DNA of 64,000 nt from positions 62,001 to 126,000 of the forward strand of contig NZ_JAAXOX010000008.1 of NCBI RefSeq assembly GCF_012396125.1, given 5' to 3'. Made by a program: the position numbers and the translations under genes. Source of the DNA: Cellulomonas denverensis (GTDB lineage Bacteria; Actinomycetota; Actinomycetes; Actinomycetales; Cellulomonadaceae). The notes under the pieces are model-generated. The model made no database searches and was not told where the DNA came from. It was given only the letters and a program-made list of their open reading frames with translations. This document shows positions 44,728 through 55,550 of the stretch, piece after piece (position 1 is the stretch's first letter; each line of letters opens with the position of its first letter).

Positions 44728-45966
44728 TCAGTGGTTGGTGACCACCAGGGCCACGTTGTGACCGCCGAAGCCGAAGCTGTTGTTGATCACCGCGAGGTCG
44801 CCGGCCGGCAGGTCGCGCGGAGTGTCGCGGACCAGGTCCAGCACCAGCTCCGGGTCCGGGGTGACCACGTTGATGGTCGGCGGGGCCTTGCGGTCGGCGA
44901 TCGCCATCACCGAGAACAACGTCTCCAGGGCGCCCGCGCCGCCCAGCAGGTGCCCGGTCATCGACTTGGTCGCCGACAACACCGCGCCGTCCGCGGCCGA
45001 GCCCAGGGTCTCGCGCACCGACCGGGCCTCGATCAGGTCGCCGACCTTGGTGGAGGTGGCGTGGGCGTTCACGTGCCGCACGTCCGCCGGGGTGACGTCG
45101 GCATCCTTCAGCGCCATCCGCATCGCGGCGATCTGGCCGCGGCCGTTCGGCTCCGGGGAGGTGATGTGGTACCCGTCGGAGGACAGGCCGACGCCGGAGA
45201 TCTCGGCGTAGATCCGAGCGCCGCGGGCCTTCGCGTGCTCCTCGGACTCCAGCACCAGCACCGCGGCGCCCTCACCGATCACGAAGCCGTCCCGGTCGAC
45301 GTCGTAGGGCCGGCTGGCGCCCTGCGGGTCGTCGTTGCGGGTGGACAGCGTGCGGGAGGCGGCGAAGGCGGCGATCGGCATCGGGTGGATGACCGCCTCG
45401 GTGCCACCGGCCACCACGACGTCGGCGCGGCCGGACCGGATCATGTCCACCGCATAGCCGATCGCCTCGGCACCCGACGCGCAGGCGGAGACCATCGCGT
45501 GCGCACCGGCGCGGGCGCCCAGCTCCAGCTCCACGTAGGCGGAGGGGGAGTTCGGCATCAGCATCGGCACGGTCATCGGCAGCACCCGGCGGGCGCCCTT
45601 CTCCCGCAGCGTGTCCCAGCCGTCCAGCGTGGTCCAGATCCCGCCGATGCCGGAGGAGACCACCACGCCGAGCCGGTCCAGGTCGACCTCCGGGGTGCCG
45701 GCGTCCGACCAGGCCTCCCGGCTGGCGATCATCGCGTACTGCGCCGAGGGGTCCATCTTCTTCAGCTCGGGCCGGGGGAGGACCTCGGCCGGGTCGACCT
45801 TGATGGTCGCGGCGAAGTTGACCGGGATGTCGTACTTCTCGGCCCAGTCGTTGGCCATGGTCCGCGCACCCGAGGTTCCGGCCAGGGCGGCCTGCCAGGT
45901 GCTCGCGGCGTCCCCGCCGAGGGGCGTGGTGGCGCCGAGGCCGGTGACGACGACTCGCGTGCTCAT
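44728..45966 (-). CDS. fabF: 3-oxoacyl-[acyl-carrier-protein] synthase II
   Basis: A 412-residue condensing enzyme of type II fatty acid synthesis that elongates acyl-ACP with malonyl-ACP. The catalytic triad is visible: Cys162 in SACASGAEA, His in NAHATSTKVGD and His in MTGHLLGGAGA; NNSFGFGGHN closes the protein. ATG at 45966 follows AGGAG. Last gene of fabD-fabH-acpP-fabF, 100 bp after acpP. Confidence 0.95.
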   Translation of the reverse strand: MSTRVVVTGLGATTPLGGDAASTWQAALAGTSGARTMANDWAEKYDIPVNFAATIKVDPAEVLPRPELKKMDPSAQYAMIASREAWSDAGTPEVDLDRLGVVVSSGIGGIWTTLDGWDTLREKGARRVLPMTVPMLMPNSPSAYVELELGARAGAHAMVSACASGAEAIGYAVDMIRSGRADVVVAGGTEAVIHPMPIAAFAASRTLSTRNDDPQGASRPYDVDRDGFVIGEGAAVLVLESEEHAKARGARIYAEISGVGLSSDGYHITSPEPNGRGQIAAMRMALKDADVTPADVRHVNAHATSTKVGDLIEARSVRETLGSAADGAVLSATKSMTGHLLGGAGALETLFSVMAIADRKAPPTINVVTPDPELVLDLVRDTPRDLPAGDLAVINNSFGFGGHNVALVVTNH

Positions 45967-46066
45967 GGTGTGGCTCCTGTGTCAGATGCGGGGCTGAAAG
46001 GCACACCGGGGTCGCGCCGTGCCGTCGTGGGGCACAGCACGACCCCGGATGGTGCGAGGGGCAGGC

Positions 46067-46315
46067 TCAGGCCTGTGCGCCCTCGATGAACTTCACGGCG
46101 TCGCCGACGGTGGCCAGGTTCTTGACCTCGTCGTCCGGGATCCGGACCTCGAACTTCTCCTCGGCCAGGGTGACGATGGTCATCATCGACAGCGAGTCGA
46201 TGTCCAGGTCGTCGGTGAAGGACTTCTCGGGCAGGACGGAGTCGGTGGGCAGGCCGGTCTCCTCGCTGACGATCTCGGCCAGTCCGGCGAGGATCTCCTG
46301 CTCGGTGTGCGCCAT
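46067..46315 (-). CDS. acpP: Acyl carrier protein
   Basis: An 82-residue acidic protein that carries growing acyl chains. Ser41 in DLDIDSLSMM is the phosphopantetheine attachment site. ATG at 46315 is preceded by AAGGAG. Lies between fabH and fabF in the usual actinomycete order. Confidence 0.95.
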   Translation of the reverse strand: MAHTEQEILAGLAEIVSEETGLPTDSVLPEKSFTDDLDIDSLSMMTIVTLAEEKFEVRIPDDEVKNLATVGDAVKFIEGAQA

Positions 46316-46392
46316 CGGTTTCTCCTTGTGTGTGTGGTGCGCCCCGCACGGTCGGCGGAAGCGTGGGAACTGTACTGCGGTCGCGCCCCTGC

Positions 46393-47397
46393 TCAGGGGA
46401 GCACGACCACCTGTGCTGCGTAGACCAGGCCGGCGCCGAAGCCGATCTGGAGCGCCAGGGCGCCGCTGGAGACCTGGCCCTCGCGCAGCAGCCGCTCGGT
46501 CGCCAGCGGGATCGAGGCGGCGGAGGTGTTGCCGGTGTCGGCGATGTCACGGGCGACCGCGACCGACTCCGGCAGCTTCAGCTGCTTGATCATCTGGTCG
46601 ATGATCCGCATGTTCGCCTGGTGCGGGATGAAGGCGTCGATCTGGTCGGCGGTGACACCGGCCGCGTCCAGGGCCTTCTGCGCCACCGGGGCCATCTGCC
46701 AGACCGCCCACTTGAACACGCTCGGGCCCTCCTGGCGCAGGGTCGGCCAGCCGGCGCCGTTGTCCCGCACGTCGATCCAGGAGTGGGTCTGCCGGATCGC
46801 CTGCGACTGTGCGCCGTCCGAGCCCCAGACGGTCGGGCCGATGCCGGGGATGTCCGAGGGGCCGACCACGACCGCACCCGCGCCGTCACCGAGCAGGAAG
46901 GAGATGCTGCGGTCGGTCGGGTCGATGAAGTCGCTCATCTTCTCCGCGCCGATCACCAGCACGTGCCGGGCATTGCCCGACCGCACCAGCGCGTCCGCCT
47001 GGCCGATGCCGTAGCAGTAGCCCGCGCAGGCCGCCGAGATGTCGAAGGCCGCCGCGGGGGTGGCGCCCAGCCGGTCGGCCAGGATCGCCGCCCCGGACGG
47101 GGTCTGGTGGAAGTAGGTGACGGTGGACAGGATCACCGCGTCGATGTCCGCACCGGTCAGGCCCGCGTTCGCGATCGCCTCCCGGCCGGCCCGCTCCGCC
47201 AGGTCCAGCACGTCGGTGTCCGCCCCGGCCCGGGTCCGGGTCACGATGCCGGTGCGCTGGCGGATCCACTCGTCGGAGGAGTCGATCGGGCCGACCAGGT
47301 CATCGTTCGGGACGACGTTCTCGCCGCGGGCGGCGCCCAGGCCGAGGATCCGCGTGTGGGCGGGCCCGGTGGCCTGGGTCAGGGTGGGACGGCTCAC
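46393..47397 (-). CDS. fabH: 3-oxoacyl-[acyl-carrier-protein] synthase III
   Basis: A 334-residue enzyme that starts fatty acid chains by condensing acyl-CoA with malonyl-ACP. Catalytic Cys124 lies in SAACAGYCYG, His in PHQANMR and Asn in DTGNTSAAS. Its specificity sets the starter unit; in this group branched acyl-CoA primers are expected. The GTG start overlaps the fabD stop by 4 nt. Confidence 0.95.
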   Translation of the reverse strand: MSRPTLTQATGPAHTRILGLGAARGENVVPNDDLVGPIDSSDEWIRQRTGIVTRTRAGADTDVLDLAERAGREAIANAGLTGADIDAVILSTVTYFHQTPSGAAILADRLGATPAAAFDISAACAGYCYGIGQADALVRSGNARHVLVIGAEKMSDFIDPTDRSISFLLGDGAGAVVVGPSDIPGIGPTVWGSDGAQSQAIRQTHSWIDVRDNGAGWPTLRQEGPSVFKWAVWQMAPVAQKALDAAGVTADQIDAFIPHQANMRIIDQMIKQLKLPESVAVARDIADTGNTSAASIPLATERLLREGQVSSGALALQIGFGAGLVYAAQVVVLP

Positions 47398-48347
47398 TTC
47401 GCGTTCTCCTGGGATCCATCGGTGTGCAGGTGCGCCGCGACCAGGTCGCGGGCGGCGGGCAGGTCCTCGGGCGAGGTGATCGCCAGGGTCTCCACCCCCG
47501 GCAGGCTACGCCGGGCCAGGCCCTTGAGGACACCACCCGGGGCGAGCTCCAGCAGCGCGGTCACGCCCAGCTCGGCCAGGGTGGCCTGGCACAGGTCCCA
47601 GCGCACCGGGGCGGCGATCTGCCGGACCAGGGTGCCGAGCACGTCGGCGTCCTCGGCGTAGACCGACCCGTCGGCGTTGGTGAGGAACCGGGTGCGCGGT
47701 GCGGCGTGCGGCCAGTCCGCGGCCACCGCACCGAAGGCGTCCAGCGCGGACTGCATGAACGGGGTGTGGAACGCGCCGGCGACCTGAAGCGGGATGACCC
47801 GGGCCCGGGCCGGCGGGTCCTGCGCGAAGGCGGCGATCGCGTCCAGCGACCCGGCGGCGACGATCTGACCACCGCCGTTGACGTTGGCCGGCCACAGCCC
47901 GGCGGCCTCGATCGCCGCGGTCACCTCGGCCGGGTCGCCACCGAGGACGGCGGTCATCCCGGTCGGCTCCGCGGCCGCGGCCTCGGCCATGAACCGGGCG
48001 CGCTGGGTGACCAGGCCGACCGCACCGGCGTCGTCGAACACCCCGGCCACCGCCGCGGCGGCGAACTCACCCACCGAGTGACCGGCGGTGGCGTCCGGCA
48101 GCAGCGGCTCACCGAGCTCGTCCTCCAGCGCCCGCAGGGACAGCAGGGAGGTGGACACGATCAGCGGCTGGGCCACCGCGGTGTCCCGGATCGTCTCCGC
48201 GTCCGAGGTGGTGCCGTGGGCGGTCAGGTCCAGCCCCGCAGCCTCGGAGAGGGCGGCGAGCCGGTCGGCGGTGCCGGGCAGCTCCAGCCAGGGGCCGAGC
48301 ATGCCGGGGGTCTGGGCGCCCTGTCCCGGGCAGACGATCGCAAGCAC
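47394..48347 (-). CDS. fabD: Malonyl CoA-acyl carrier protein transacylase
   Basis: A 317-residue transferase that loads malonyl groups onto ACP. The nucleophile Ser91 is in GHSVGEFAAA, the N-terminus VLAIVCPGQGAQTPGML is typical, and the active-site His is in GAFHTPFM. The open frame runs 84 nt further upstream, but GTG at 48347 matches the family start. A CAGAGT box ends 6 nt before it, and a MabR/FasR-type operator lies about 70 bp upstream. First gene of the fab operon. Confidence 0.93.
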   Translation of the reverse strand: MLAIVCPGQGAQTPGMLGPWLELPGTADRLAALSEAAGLDLTAHGTTSDAETIRDTAVAQPLIVSTSLLSLRALEDELGEPLLPDATAGHSVGEFAAAAVAGVFDDAGAVGLVTQRARFMAEAAAAEPTGMTAVLGGDPAEVTAAIEAAGLWPANVNGGGQIVAAGSLDAIAAFAQDPPARARVIPLQVAGAFHTPFMQSALDAFGAVAADWPHAAPRTRFLTNADGSVYAEDADVLGTLVRQIAAPVRWDLCQATLAELGVTALLELAPGGVLKGLARRSLPGVETLAITSPEDLPAARDLVAAHLHTDGSQENAK

Positions 48348-48412
48348 CCGACCACTCTGCCCGGTCCGTCCCGATCCGTGGGGACACGACCCGCACCAAG
48401 CTGTCGGCGGGG

Positions 48413-48433
48413 GATTGTGTGCCTCCCACAAAG
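48413..48433. promoter_or_regulatory. Probable FasR/MabR operator upstream of fabD
   Basis: TTGT (48415-48418), 9 bp, then ACAA (48428-48431), with flanks that extend it to GATTGT-N9-ACAAAG. This follows the TTTTGT-N9-ACAAAA palindrome that I recall for mycobacterial MabR, a PucR-type regulator of the equivalent operon. It lies between the regulator's 3' end and the fabD promoter. Confidence 0.6.
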
Positions 48434-48439
48434 CCGCGG

Positions 48440-49693
48440 TCAGCCCGGACGGTGGTCCAACCGGCCGACCGCCAGCGCGGTCTGCAGCACGAACGCCTCC
48501 CGGGGGTCCAGCGGATCCCAGCCGGTGACCTCGGCGACCCGGCGCAGGCGGTACCGCACGGTGTTCGGGTGCACGTACAGCGTCCGGGCGGCGGCCTCCA
48601 GCGAGCGTCCCGCCCCGACATAGGCGCCCAGGGTCTCCAGCAGCGACCCGGTGCTGGCCAGCAGCGGGAGGTACGCCTGCTCGATCAGCACCACCCGGGC
48701 CGCCGGGTCGCCGACCAGCACCCGCTCGGGCAGCAGGTCGTTCGCCGCCACCGGCCGCGGGGCCTGCGGCCAGGCGGGCACCGCGACCAGCCCGGCCAGC
48801 GCCGACCGGGCGGAGCGTGCCGCGTCGGCCAGATCATCGCCGATCGGCCCGAAGATCACCGGGCCCGGCCCGAACCGTGGCAGCAGCGACTCCGCCGCCG
48901 CCCGCAGGTCACCGGTGCCGCCCAGGAAGATCACCAGCCGCTCGCCCTGGATGCCGACCAGCGCATCGTCCGCCGCTCGCCGGGTCGCCCGCCGCAGCTC
49001 TGAGGTTCGCACGTCGTCCAGCGGTTCGCCGGTGGTGCCGACCACCACCATGGTGTGCCCGCGACCGCTCCAGCCGAGGGCGGCCACCCGCGACCGCAGC
49101 GAGTCGTCGACGTCCCCGCGCAGCAGCGCGTCCACCACCAGCGCCTCCAGCCGGGCATCCCACGCGCCGCGGATCTCCGCCGCCCGGGCGTAGACCTCCG
49201 CGGCCGAGAACGCCACCTCCCGCGAGTAGCGCAGCACGGCCTCCAGCAGGTCACGCTCCGCCCCGGGTGCCGCCAGCTTCTCCGCATGCGCCTCCACCAC
49301 GTCCACCACCACCCGGACCAGCTGCAGGGTGTGCTGCAGCGAGATCGACCGGGTCAGCTCCGGCGGGGCGGTGGCGAAGATCTCGCCCACCCCGTGCGGC
49401 GGCTTGGACGGGTCGGCGAACCAGGTGACGAAGGCGGTGATACCGGCCTGGGCGACCAGTCCGACCCAGGACCGGTCGTCGGCCGGCAACGCGCGGTACC
49501 AGTCCAGGTCCTCGTCCAGCCGGCGCATCGCCGCGGCGGCCAACACCCCGGAACCGTCCCGCAGCCGGCGCAGCGTCTCCCCGTTGGAGGCGTCCGGGGC
49601 GGTGGCGATGCGGCCCGCACGGGTCCGGTTGCGCGCGGGGGAGACCCCCGCCTCGACGTCACCGGCAGCGCTCGGACGGACGGAATCTGGCAT
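48440..49693 (-). CDS. fasR: PucR-family regulator of fatty acid synthesis (FasR/MabR-like)
   Basis: A 417-residue regulator. The C-terminal PucR helix-turn-helix is clear: LGAYVGAGRSLEAAARTLYVHPNTVRYRLRRV in outline (residues about 355-395). The N-terminal half has the layout of FasR of Streptomyces and MabR of Mycobacterium, which sit directly before fabD and control the fab operon in response to acyl-CoA. ATG at 49693 is chosen over upstream alternatives because a TATGCT -10 box ends 7 nt before it. The fabD gene begins 92 bp after the stop. Confidence 0.88.
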   Translation of the reverse strand: MPDSVRPSAAGDVEAGVSPARNRTRAGRIATAPDASNGETLRRLRDGSGVLAAAAMRRLDEDLDWYRALPADDRSWVGLVAQAGITAFVTWFADPSKPPHGVGEIFATAPPELTRSISLQHTLQLVRVVVDVVEAHAEKLAAPGAERDLLEAVLRYSREVAFSAAEVYARAAEIRGAWDARLEALVVDALLRGDVDDSLRSRVAALGWSGRGHTMVVVGTTGEPLDDVRTSELRRATRRAADDALVGIQGERLVIFLGGTGDLRAAAESLLPRFGPGPVIFGPIGDDLADAARSARSALAGLVAVPAWPQAPRPVAANDLLPERVLVGDPAARVVLIEQAYLPLLASTGSLLETLGAYVGAGRSLEAAARTLYVHPNTVRYRLRRVAEVTGWDPLDPREAFVLQTALAVGRLDHRPG

Positions 49694-49805
49694 GGGGCCG
49701 AGCATACGGGTCGGTTGTGGACAATCCACAAAGGACGCGGACCGAACGCCCGGACTTCGCCCGGTTCACGGGGCCCGCCGCCGTCGATGCCGATAGTGTC
49801 GCGTC

Positions 49806-50543
49806 ATGGCTCTGCTGCCCCGACTCCGCCGGCTGCTCGGCCGCCCCGCGTCCACGAGCCGGGTCGGCGCCCGCCGTCCCGGCTCCAGCCGACACGGTGA
49901 TGTCCCCCAGGAGGACGCCCTCCGCGCCGCCCTCGGTGACGACCCCAACGATGAGCGCGCGTTCGCCGCCCTGGCCGAGATCGTCCGCCGGCACGCCGTC
50001 ACCGGCACCGGCGACGACCCGCTGACCGCCGACGCCGAGGACACCGGCCCGGACGGTGCCCCGGCCGACCCGGACGCCGGCGACGCCCTGCGCGCCGCCC
50101 AGGCCGAACGCCAGCGCGCCGCCGACCTGGCCGTCTGGGCGCTGGGTGAGGAACTGTCCGGCAACCCGCGCGCCTGGTACCCCCTGGTCGAGGTCGCCCG
50201 GCTCTCGGTCCGCGACGACCTGGAGGGCACGCTCCGCCGCCTGACCACCGCCGCCGAGCGCGACCCCTCCGGCAAGGCACTGGTCGCCGGTCTGCGCCTG
50301 CTGCGCGAGGCCGGGCTGCCGGTCGAGGCGCTCAACCTCGGCACCGGCCACTGGCACCCCCGCGAGCACGACCCCGAGGTCGGCCGCCAGCTGGTGCTCG
50401 CCGCGGTCGAGGCCGACCGCCCGCTGGACGCGAAGCAGCACCTGGCCTCGCTGGATCTGGCCCCGCACCCCGCCCGCACCGCGGCGATGCGCGAGGAACT
50501 GGCCGCCCTGGTCGCCCGCGCCGAGGACCAGCCCCAGAGCTGA
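49806..50543 (+). CDS. Conserved hypothetical repeat-like helical protein
   Basis: A 245-residue soluble protein, mostly alpha-helical by composition, with a basic N-terminus (LPRLRRLLGRP), an acidic linker (residues about 65-95) and helix pairs that resemble tetratricopeptide repeats (AWYPLVEVARLSVRDDLEGTLRRL, QLVLAAVEADRPLDAKQHL). There is no signal peptide. I do not recognise a named family; it resembles uncharacterised actinomycete proteins. TAGTGT ends 6 nt before the ATG, so it is probably leaderless. It diverges from fasR. Confidence 0.7.
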   Translation: MALLPRLRRLLGRPASTSRVGARRPGSSRHGDVPQEDALRAALGDDPNDERAFAALAEIVRRHAVTGTGDDPLTADAEDTGPDGAPADPDAGDALRAAQAERQRAADLAVWALGEELSGNPRAWYPLVEVARLSVRDDLEGTLRRLTTAAERDPSGKALVAGLRLLREAGLPVEALNLGTGHWHPREHDPEVGRQLVLAAVEADRPLDAKQHLASLDLAPHPARTAAMREELAALVARAEDQPQS

Positions 50544-50712
50544 CCGCCCCTGGCCGCGCGGTGCGTGCGCGGCCGGCCCGGTCGCCGAGGGCGCAGCTCC
50601 GGTTGCCCGACAGGCGACCCGACCGCCGCGAACAGCGCCCTCGGCGCGCCGTTCCCCGCGACTGGGAAACGAGCCCCGCCGAGGGCCTGCCGTGCGGGCC
50701 GCTCCGCACGAG

Positions 50713-50762
50713 TGCGAAGAACACGCCGAACGCGATCCGATTCGTTCGGCGTGTTCTTCGCA
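50713..50762. terminator. 20-bp perfect inverted repeat
   Basis: Arms 50713-50732 and 50743-50762 are exact reverse complements round a 10-nt loop. Its position fits a terminator for the upstream gene, but the stem is much longer than others in this window and less GC-biased, so it could be the core of a small mobile repeat or a structured RNA. Confidence 0.5.
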
Positions 50763-50922
50763 TTCGACGCGCGCGCTGCCTGGCCGGCCCGGTCGCCGAG
50801 GGCGCAGCTCCGGGTGGCCAGCGCGCCGTCAGACCACCGTGAACTGCGCCCTCGGCGCGCGCCGGACCTGGGAGGTGACCCGCGGGCGGCCCGAGCCGGG
50901 CGGACGCTGCGCCGCGCATGCG

Positions 50923-50956
50923 AGAGGCCCCGCATCCGGGCGGATGCGGGGCCTCT
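50923..50956 (-). terminator. Hairpin terminator after aceE
   Basis: Arms 50923-50938 and 50941-50956 are perfect reverse complements (16 bp, with a tight centre that must open to make a loop). It lies 21 bp past the aceE stop on the minus strand. Confidence 0.7.
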
Positions 50957-50977
50957 GGCCATGCGGGGGTCAGCCGG

Positions 50978-53722
<2,745 letters not shown>

Positions 53723-54078
53723 CAGTGCTCCTCGTCTCTCCACGCTGTGCGGGCCGGTCGGCCCCGATGCGCATCTCGGCCCGCGCCGGACATGTCAGGT
53801 CTGTCGTCAGGAGGACGGCTGGCGCGGGTGCACCCATTCTGTTCCGTCTCTGGGTCGAAAGTCTCCCTGTCCGGCGGACCGGAGGCGTGATGTCCGTGAC
53901 AATCGACCCGATCGGGGGTGGCCCTGGTCACGTTTGTCCACAGCTCGCCGCAGCGGGCACATGGTCCCCAGCCTGCCCTGCCACCACGCGCGCGAGGGTC
54001 CCGGTGGGCTACCGTTCGGTGATCGAGCGAGCGCACCGCCCACCCGGGGTGGTGTCCGACGGAAGGAACAGGCGGGAC
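53723..54078. promoter_or_regulatory. 356-bp divergent promoter region between aceE and the DUF3052 gene
   Basis: No gene is supported. On the plus strand TACCGT (54010-54015) is a likely -10 box for the DUF3052 gene, giving a leader of about 55 nt with a GGAAGGA ribosome binding site. The aceE promoter could not be placed with confidence; several weak candidates exist on the minus strand. Confidence 0.4.
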
Positions 54079-54498
54079 GTGGCGACCAGCACGGGCGACG
54101 CCCCTCAGGGGGCTGGCCGACTCGGGTACACCACCGGACAGGTGGTCCAGGAGTTCGGTTATGACGACGACGTGGACGAGGCGCTCCGCTCCGGACTGGA
54201 GGAGATCACCGGCTCCGCCCTCGTCGACGAGGACTACGACGACGTGGTCGACGGCGTGATCATCTGGCACCGGGACGACGACGGCGACCTCGCCGACACC
54301 CTGGTGGACGCGCTGACCGTCCTGGACGACGGCGGTCTGATCTGGGTGTTCACCCCGAAGCCGGGCCGGTCCGGCCACGTGGGCCACGACGACATCCAGG
54401 AGGCCGGCACCACCGCCGGCCTGCACGCCACCAGCACGTTCTCCATCGCGGACGACTGGTCGGCCACCCGGATGGGTTCCCGCGGCCGCGGACGCTGA
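54079..54498 (+). CDS. DUF3052 family protein
   Basis: A 139-residue acidic protein of a family common in actinomycetes next to aceE, function unknown. The core is LGYTTGQVVQEFGYDDDVDEALR, a run of acidic residues, then DDGGLIWVFTPKPGRSGHV and an ATSTFSIADDWSATRM block. No membrane or signal sequence. GTG at 54079 follows GGAAGGA. The redoxin gene begins 2 bp after the stop, so the two are co-transcribed. Confidence 0.85.
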   Translation: MATSTGDAPQGAGRLGYTTGQVVQEFGYDDDVDEALRSGLEEITGSALVDEDYDDVVDGVIIWHRDDDGDLADTLVDALTVLDDGGLIWVFTPKPGRSGHVGHDDIQEAGTTAGLHATSTFSIADDWSATRMGSRGRGR

Positions 54499-54500
54499 GC

Positions 54501-54983
54501 ATGGACGGCAGCGACACGCCCGGGATGCTCACCACCGGTGAGACGCCCCGGCAGGTGCCGCTGACCGAGCACACCGGTCGCCAGGTCACCCTCGGTGGCC
54601 CGGCCGCACGCCCGGTGCTGGCGGTGTTCGTGCCGTTCGCGTTCTCCCCGGTGTGCAGCGACGAGCTGTCCCGGCTGAACACCGTGCTGCCGGAGCTGAC
54701 CGCCGCGGCCGATGTGGTCGCGGTGTCCTGCGACCCGGTGGCCTCACTGCGGGCCTGGGCCGACCACGACGGTCTCGGCTTCCCGCTGCTGTCCGACTTC
54801 TGGCCGCACGGTGCTGCCGCCCAGACGTACGGGGTGTTCGACCCGGAGCAGGGCCACGCCCGGCGGGCCAGCGTGCTGCTGGACACCGAGGGCGTGATCC
54901 GGTGGACGACGCTCTCGCCGGCCGGGAAGGGCCGGGACCCGCAGCTGTATCTGGCGGCGGTGGGCCGGCTGGTCGGTGGGTGA
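54501..54983 (+). CDS. AhpE/BCP-like peroxiredoxin
   Basis: A 160-residue thioredoxin-fold peroxidase that reduces hydroperoxides. The peroxidatic Cys lies in FVPFAFSPVCSDELSRL, the form seen in mycobacterial AhpE (PFAFxxVC) and not the TPGC form of BCP. VVAVSCDPVASLRAWAD supplies a second Cys that might act in resolution. ATG follows the DUF3052 stop by 2 nt. Confidence 0.85.
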   Translation: MDGSDTPGMLTTGETPRQVPLTEHTGRQVTLGGPAARPVLAVFVPFAFSPVCSDELSRLNTVLPELTAAADVVAVSCDPVASLRAWADHDGLGFPLLSDFWPHGAAAQTYGVFDPEQGHARRASVLLDTEGVIRWTTLSPAGKGRDPQLYLAAVGRLVGG

Positions 54984-55006
54984 CCTCGCGTCCCCGGCGT
55001 CCCGGG

Positions 55007-55012
55007 TAGGCT
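55007..55012 (+). promoter_or_regulatory. -10 box (TAGGCT) of tRNA-Val
   Basis: TAGGCT ends 15 nt before the first base of the tRNA, which suits a short 5' leader. Confidence 0.45.
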
Positions 55013-55027
55013 GACGCACCCCACGAG

Positions 55028-55101
55028 GGGCCTGTAGCTCAGTTGGTCAGAGCGCCGCGCTTACACCGCGGAGGTCGCCGGTTCGAGCCCGGCCGGGCCC
55101 A
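55028..55101 (+). tRNA. tRNA-Val (TAC)
   Basis: Full cloverleaf: acceptor GGGCCTG/CGGGCCC, D arm GCTC-GAGC, anticodon stem CCGCG/CGCGG with loop CTTACAC (anticodon TAC), T arm GCCGG-TTCGAGC-CCGGC, discriminator A. The CCA end is not encoded (CCC follows). Confidence 0.95.
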
Positions 55102-55179
55102 CCCAGAGGCCTCCGTGAGCCCTGATCCGCGCGCGACCACCAGGGGGATCGTGTCGGACCCCGTCGCTACGTTGCCCCC

Positions 55180-55539
55180 ATGAGCGACATCATCAGACAC
55201 GAGATCATCGAGGAATGGGCGCACGCGGGCGTGGTCGAGGCCGGTGGCTTCGTCTTCGTCTCCTACTGCGTGGGCAACACCGAGGGCACCACTTCCGAGC
55301 AGGTGCACGGTGCCCTGGACAACCTGGAGGCACGGCTGACCTCGATCGGCATGAGCCTGGCCGACGTGGTGAAGGTGGACGCGCTGTTCGCCGACGTCTG
55401 GGAGATCCCGGCGATGGAGGAGGCGTTCCGGGTCCGGTTCACCGCGGGCTACCCGGCACGCAAGTCGATCCAGACCGTGTTCGCGCACGAGGGCCTGCGG
55501 TTCCAGCTGGACGCGATCGCCCGCCGCCCGCAGGACTGA
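55180..55539 (+). CDS. RidA-family protein
   Basis: A 119-residue trimeric protein of the RidA/YjgF superfamily, which hydrolyses reactive enamine and imine intermediates. The family layout is seen in EQVHGALDNLEARLTSIGMSLADVVKVDALFADV, but the canonical Arg-containing loop (usually xRxxxxV near the C-terminus) is replaced by YPARKSIQTVFA; it is therefore a subfamily member and not archetypal RidA. TACGTT ends 6 nt before the ATG, pointing to a leaderless transcript. Confidence 0.85.
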   Translation: MSDIIRHEIIEEWAHAGVVEAGGFVFVSYCVGNTEGTTSEQVHGALDNLEARLTSIGMSLADVVKVDALFADVWEIPAMEEAFRVRFTAGYPARKSIQTVFAHEGLRFQLDAIARRPQD

Positions 55540-55550
55540 CCGGGTCGTGG

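Larger units (their letters stand above)
50544..50977. repeat. Structured intergenic region with direct repeats and a 20-bp perfect hairpin
   Basis: No gene is supported in these 434 bp. A 32-bp sequence is repeated exactly at 50571-50602 and 50782-50813. Each copy is the left arm of an inverted repeat whose right arm lies downstream (50584-50594 with 50635-50645; 50794-50809 with 50841-50856). Between the copies is a perfect 20-bp stem with a 10-nt loop (50713-50732 with 50743-50762). The ORFs that cross the region are GC-driven artefacts. It lies between the 3' ends of two converging genes. Confidence 0.75.
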
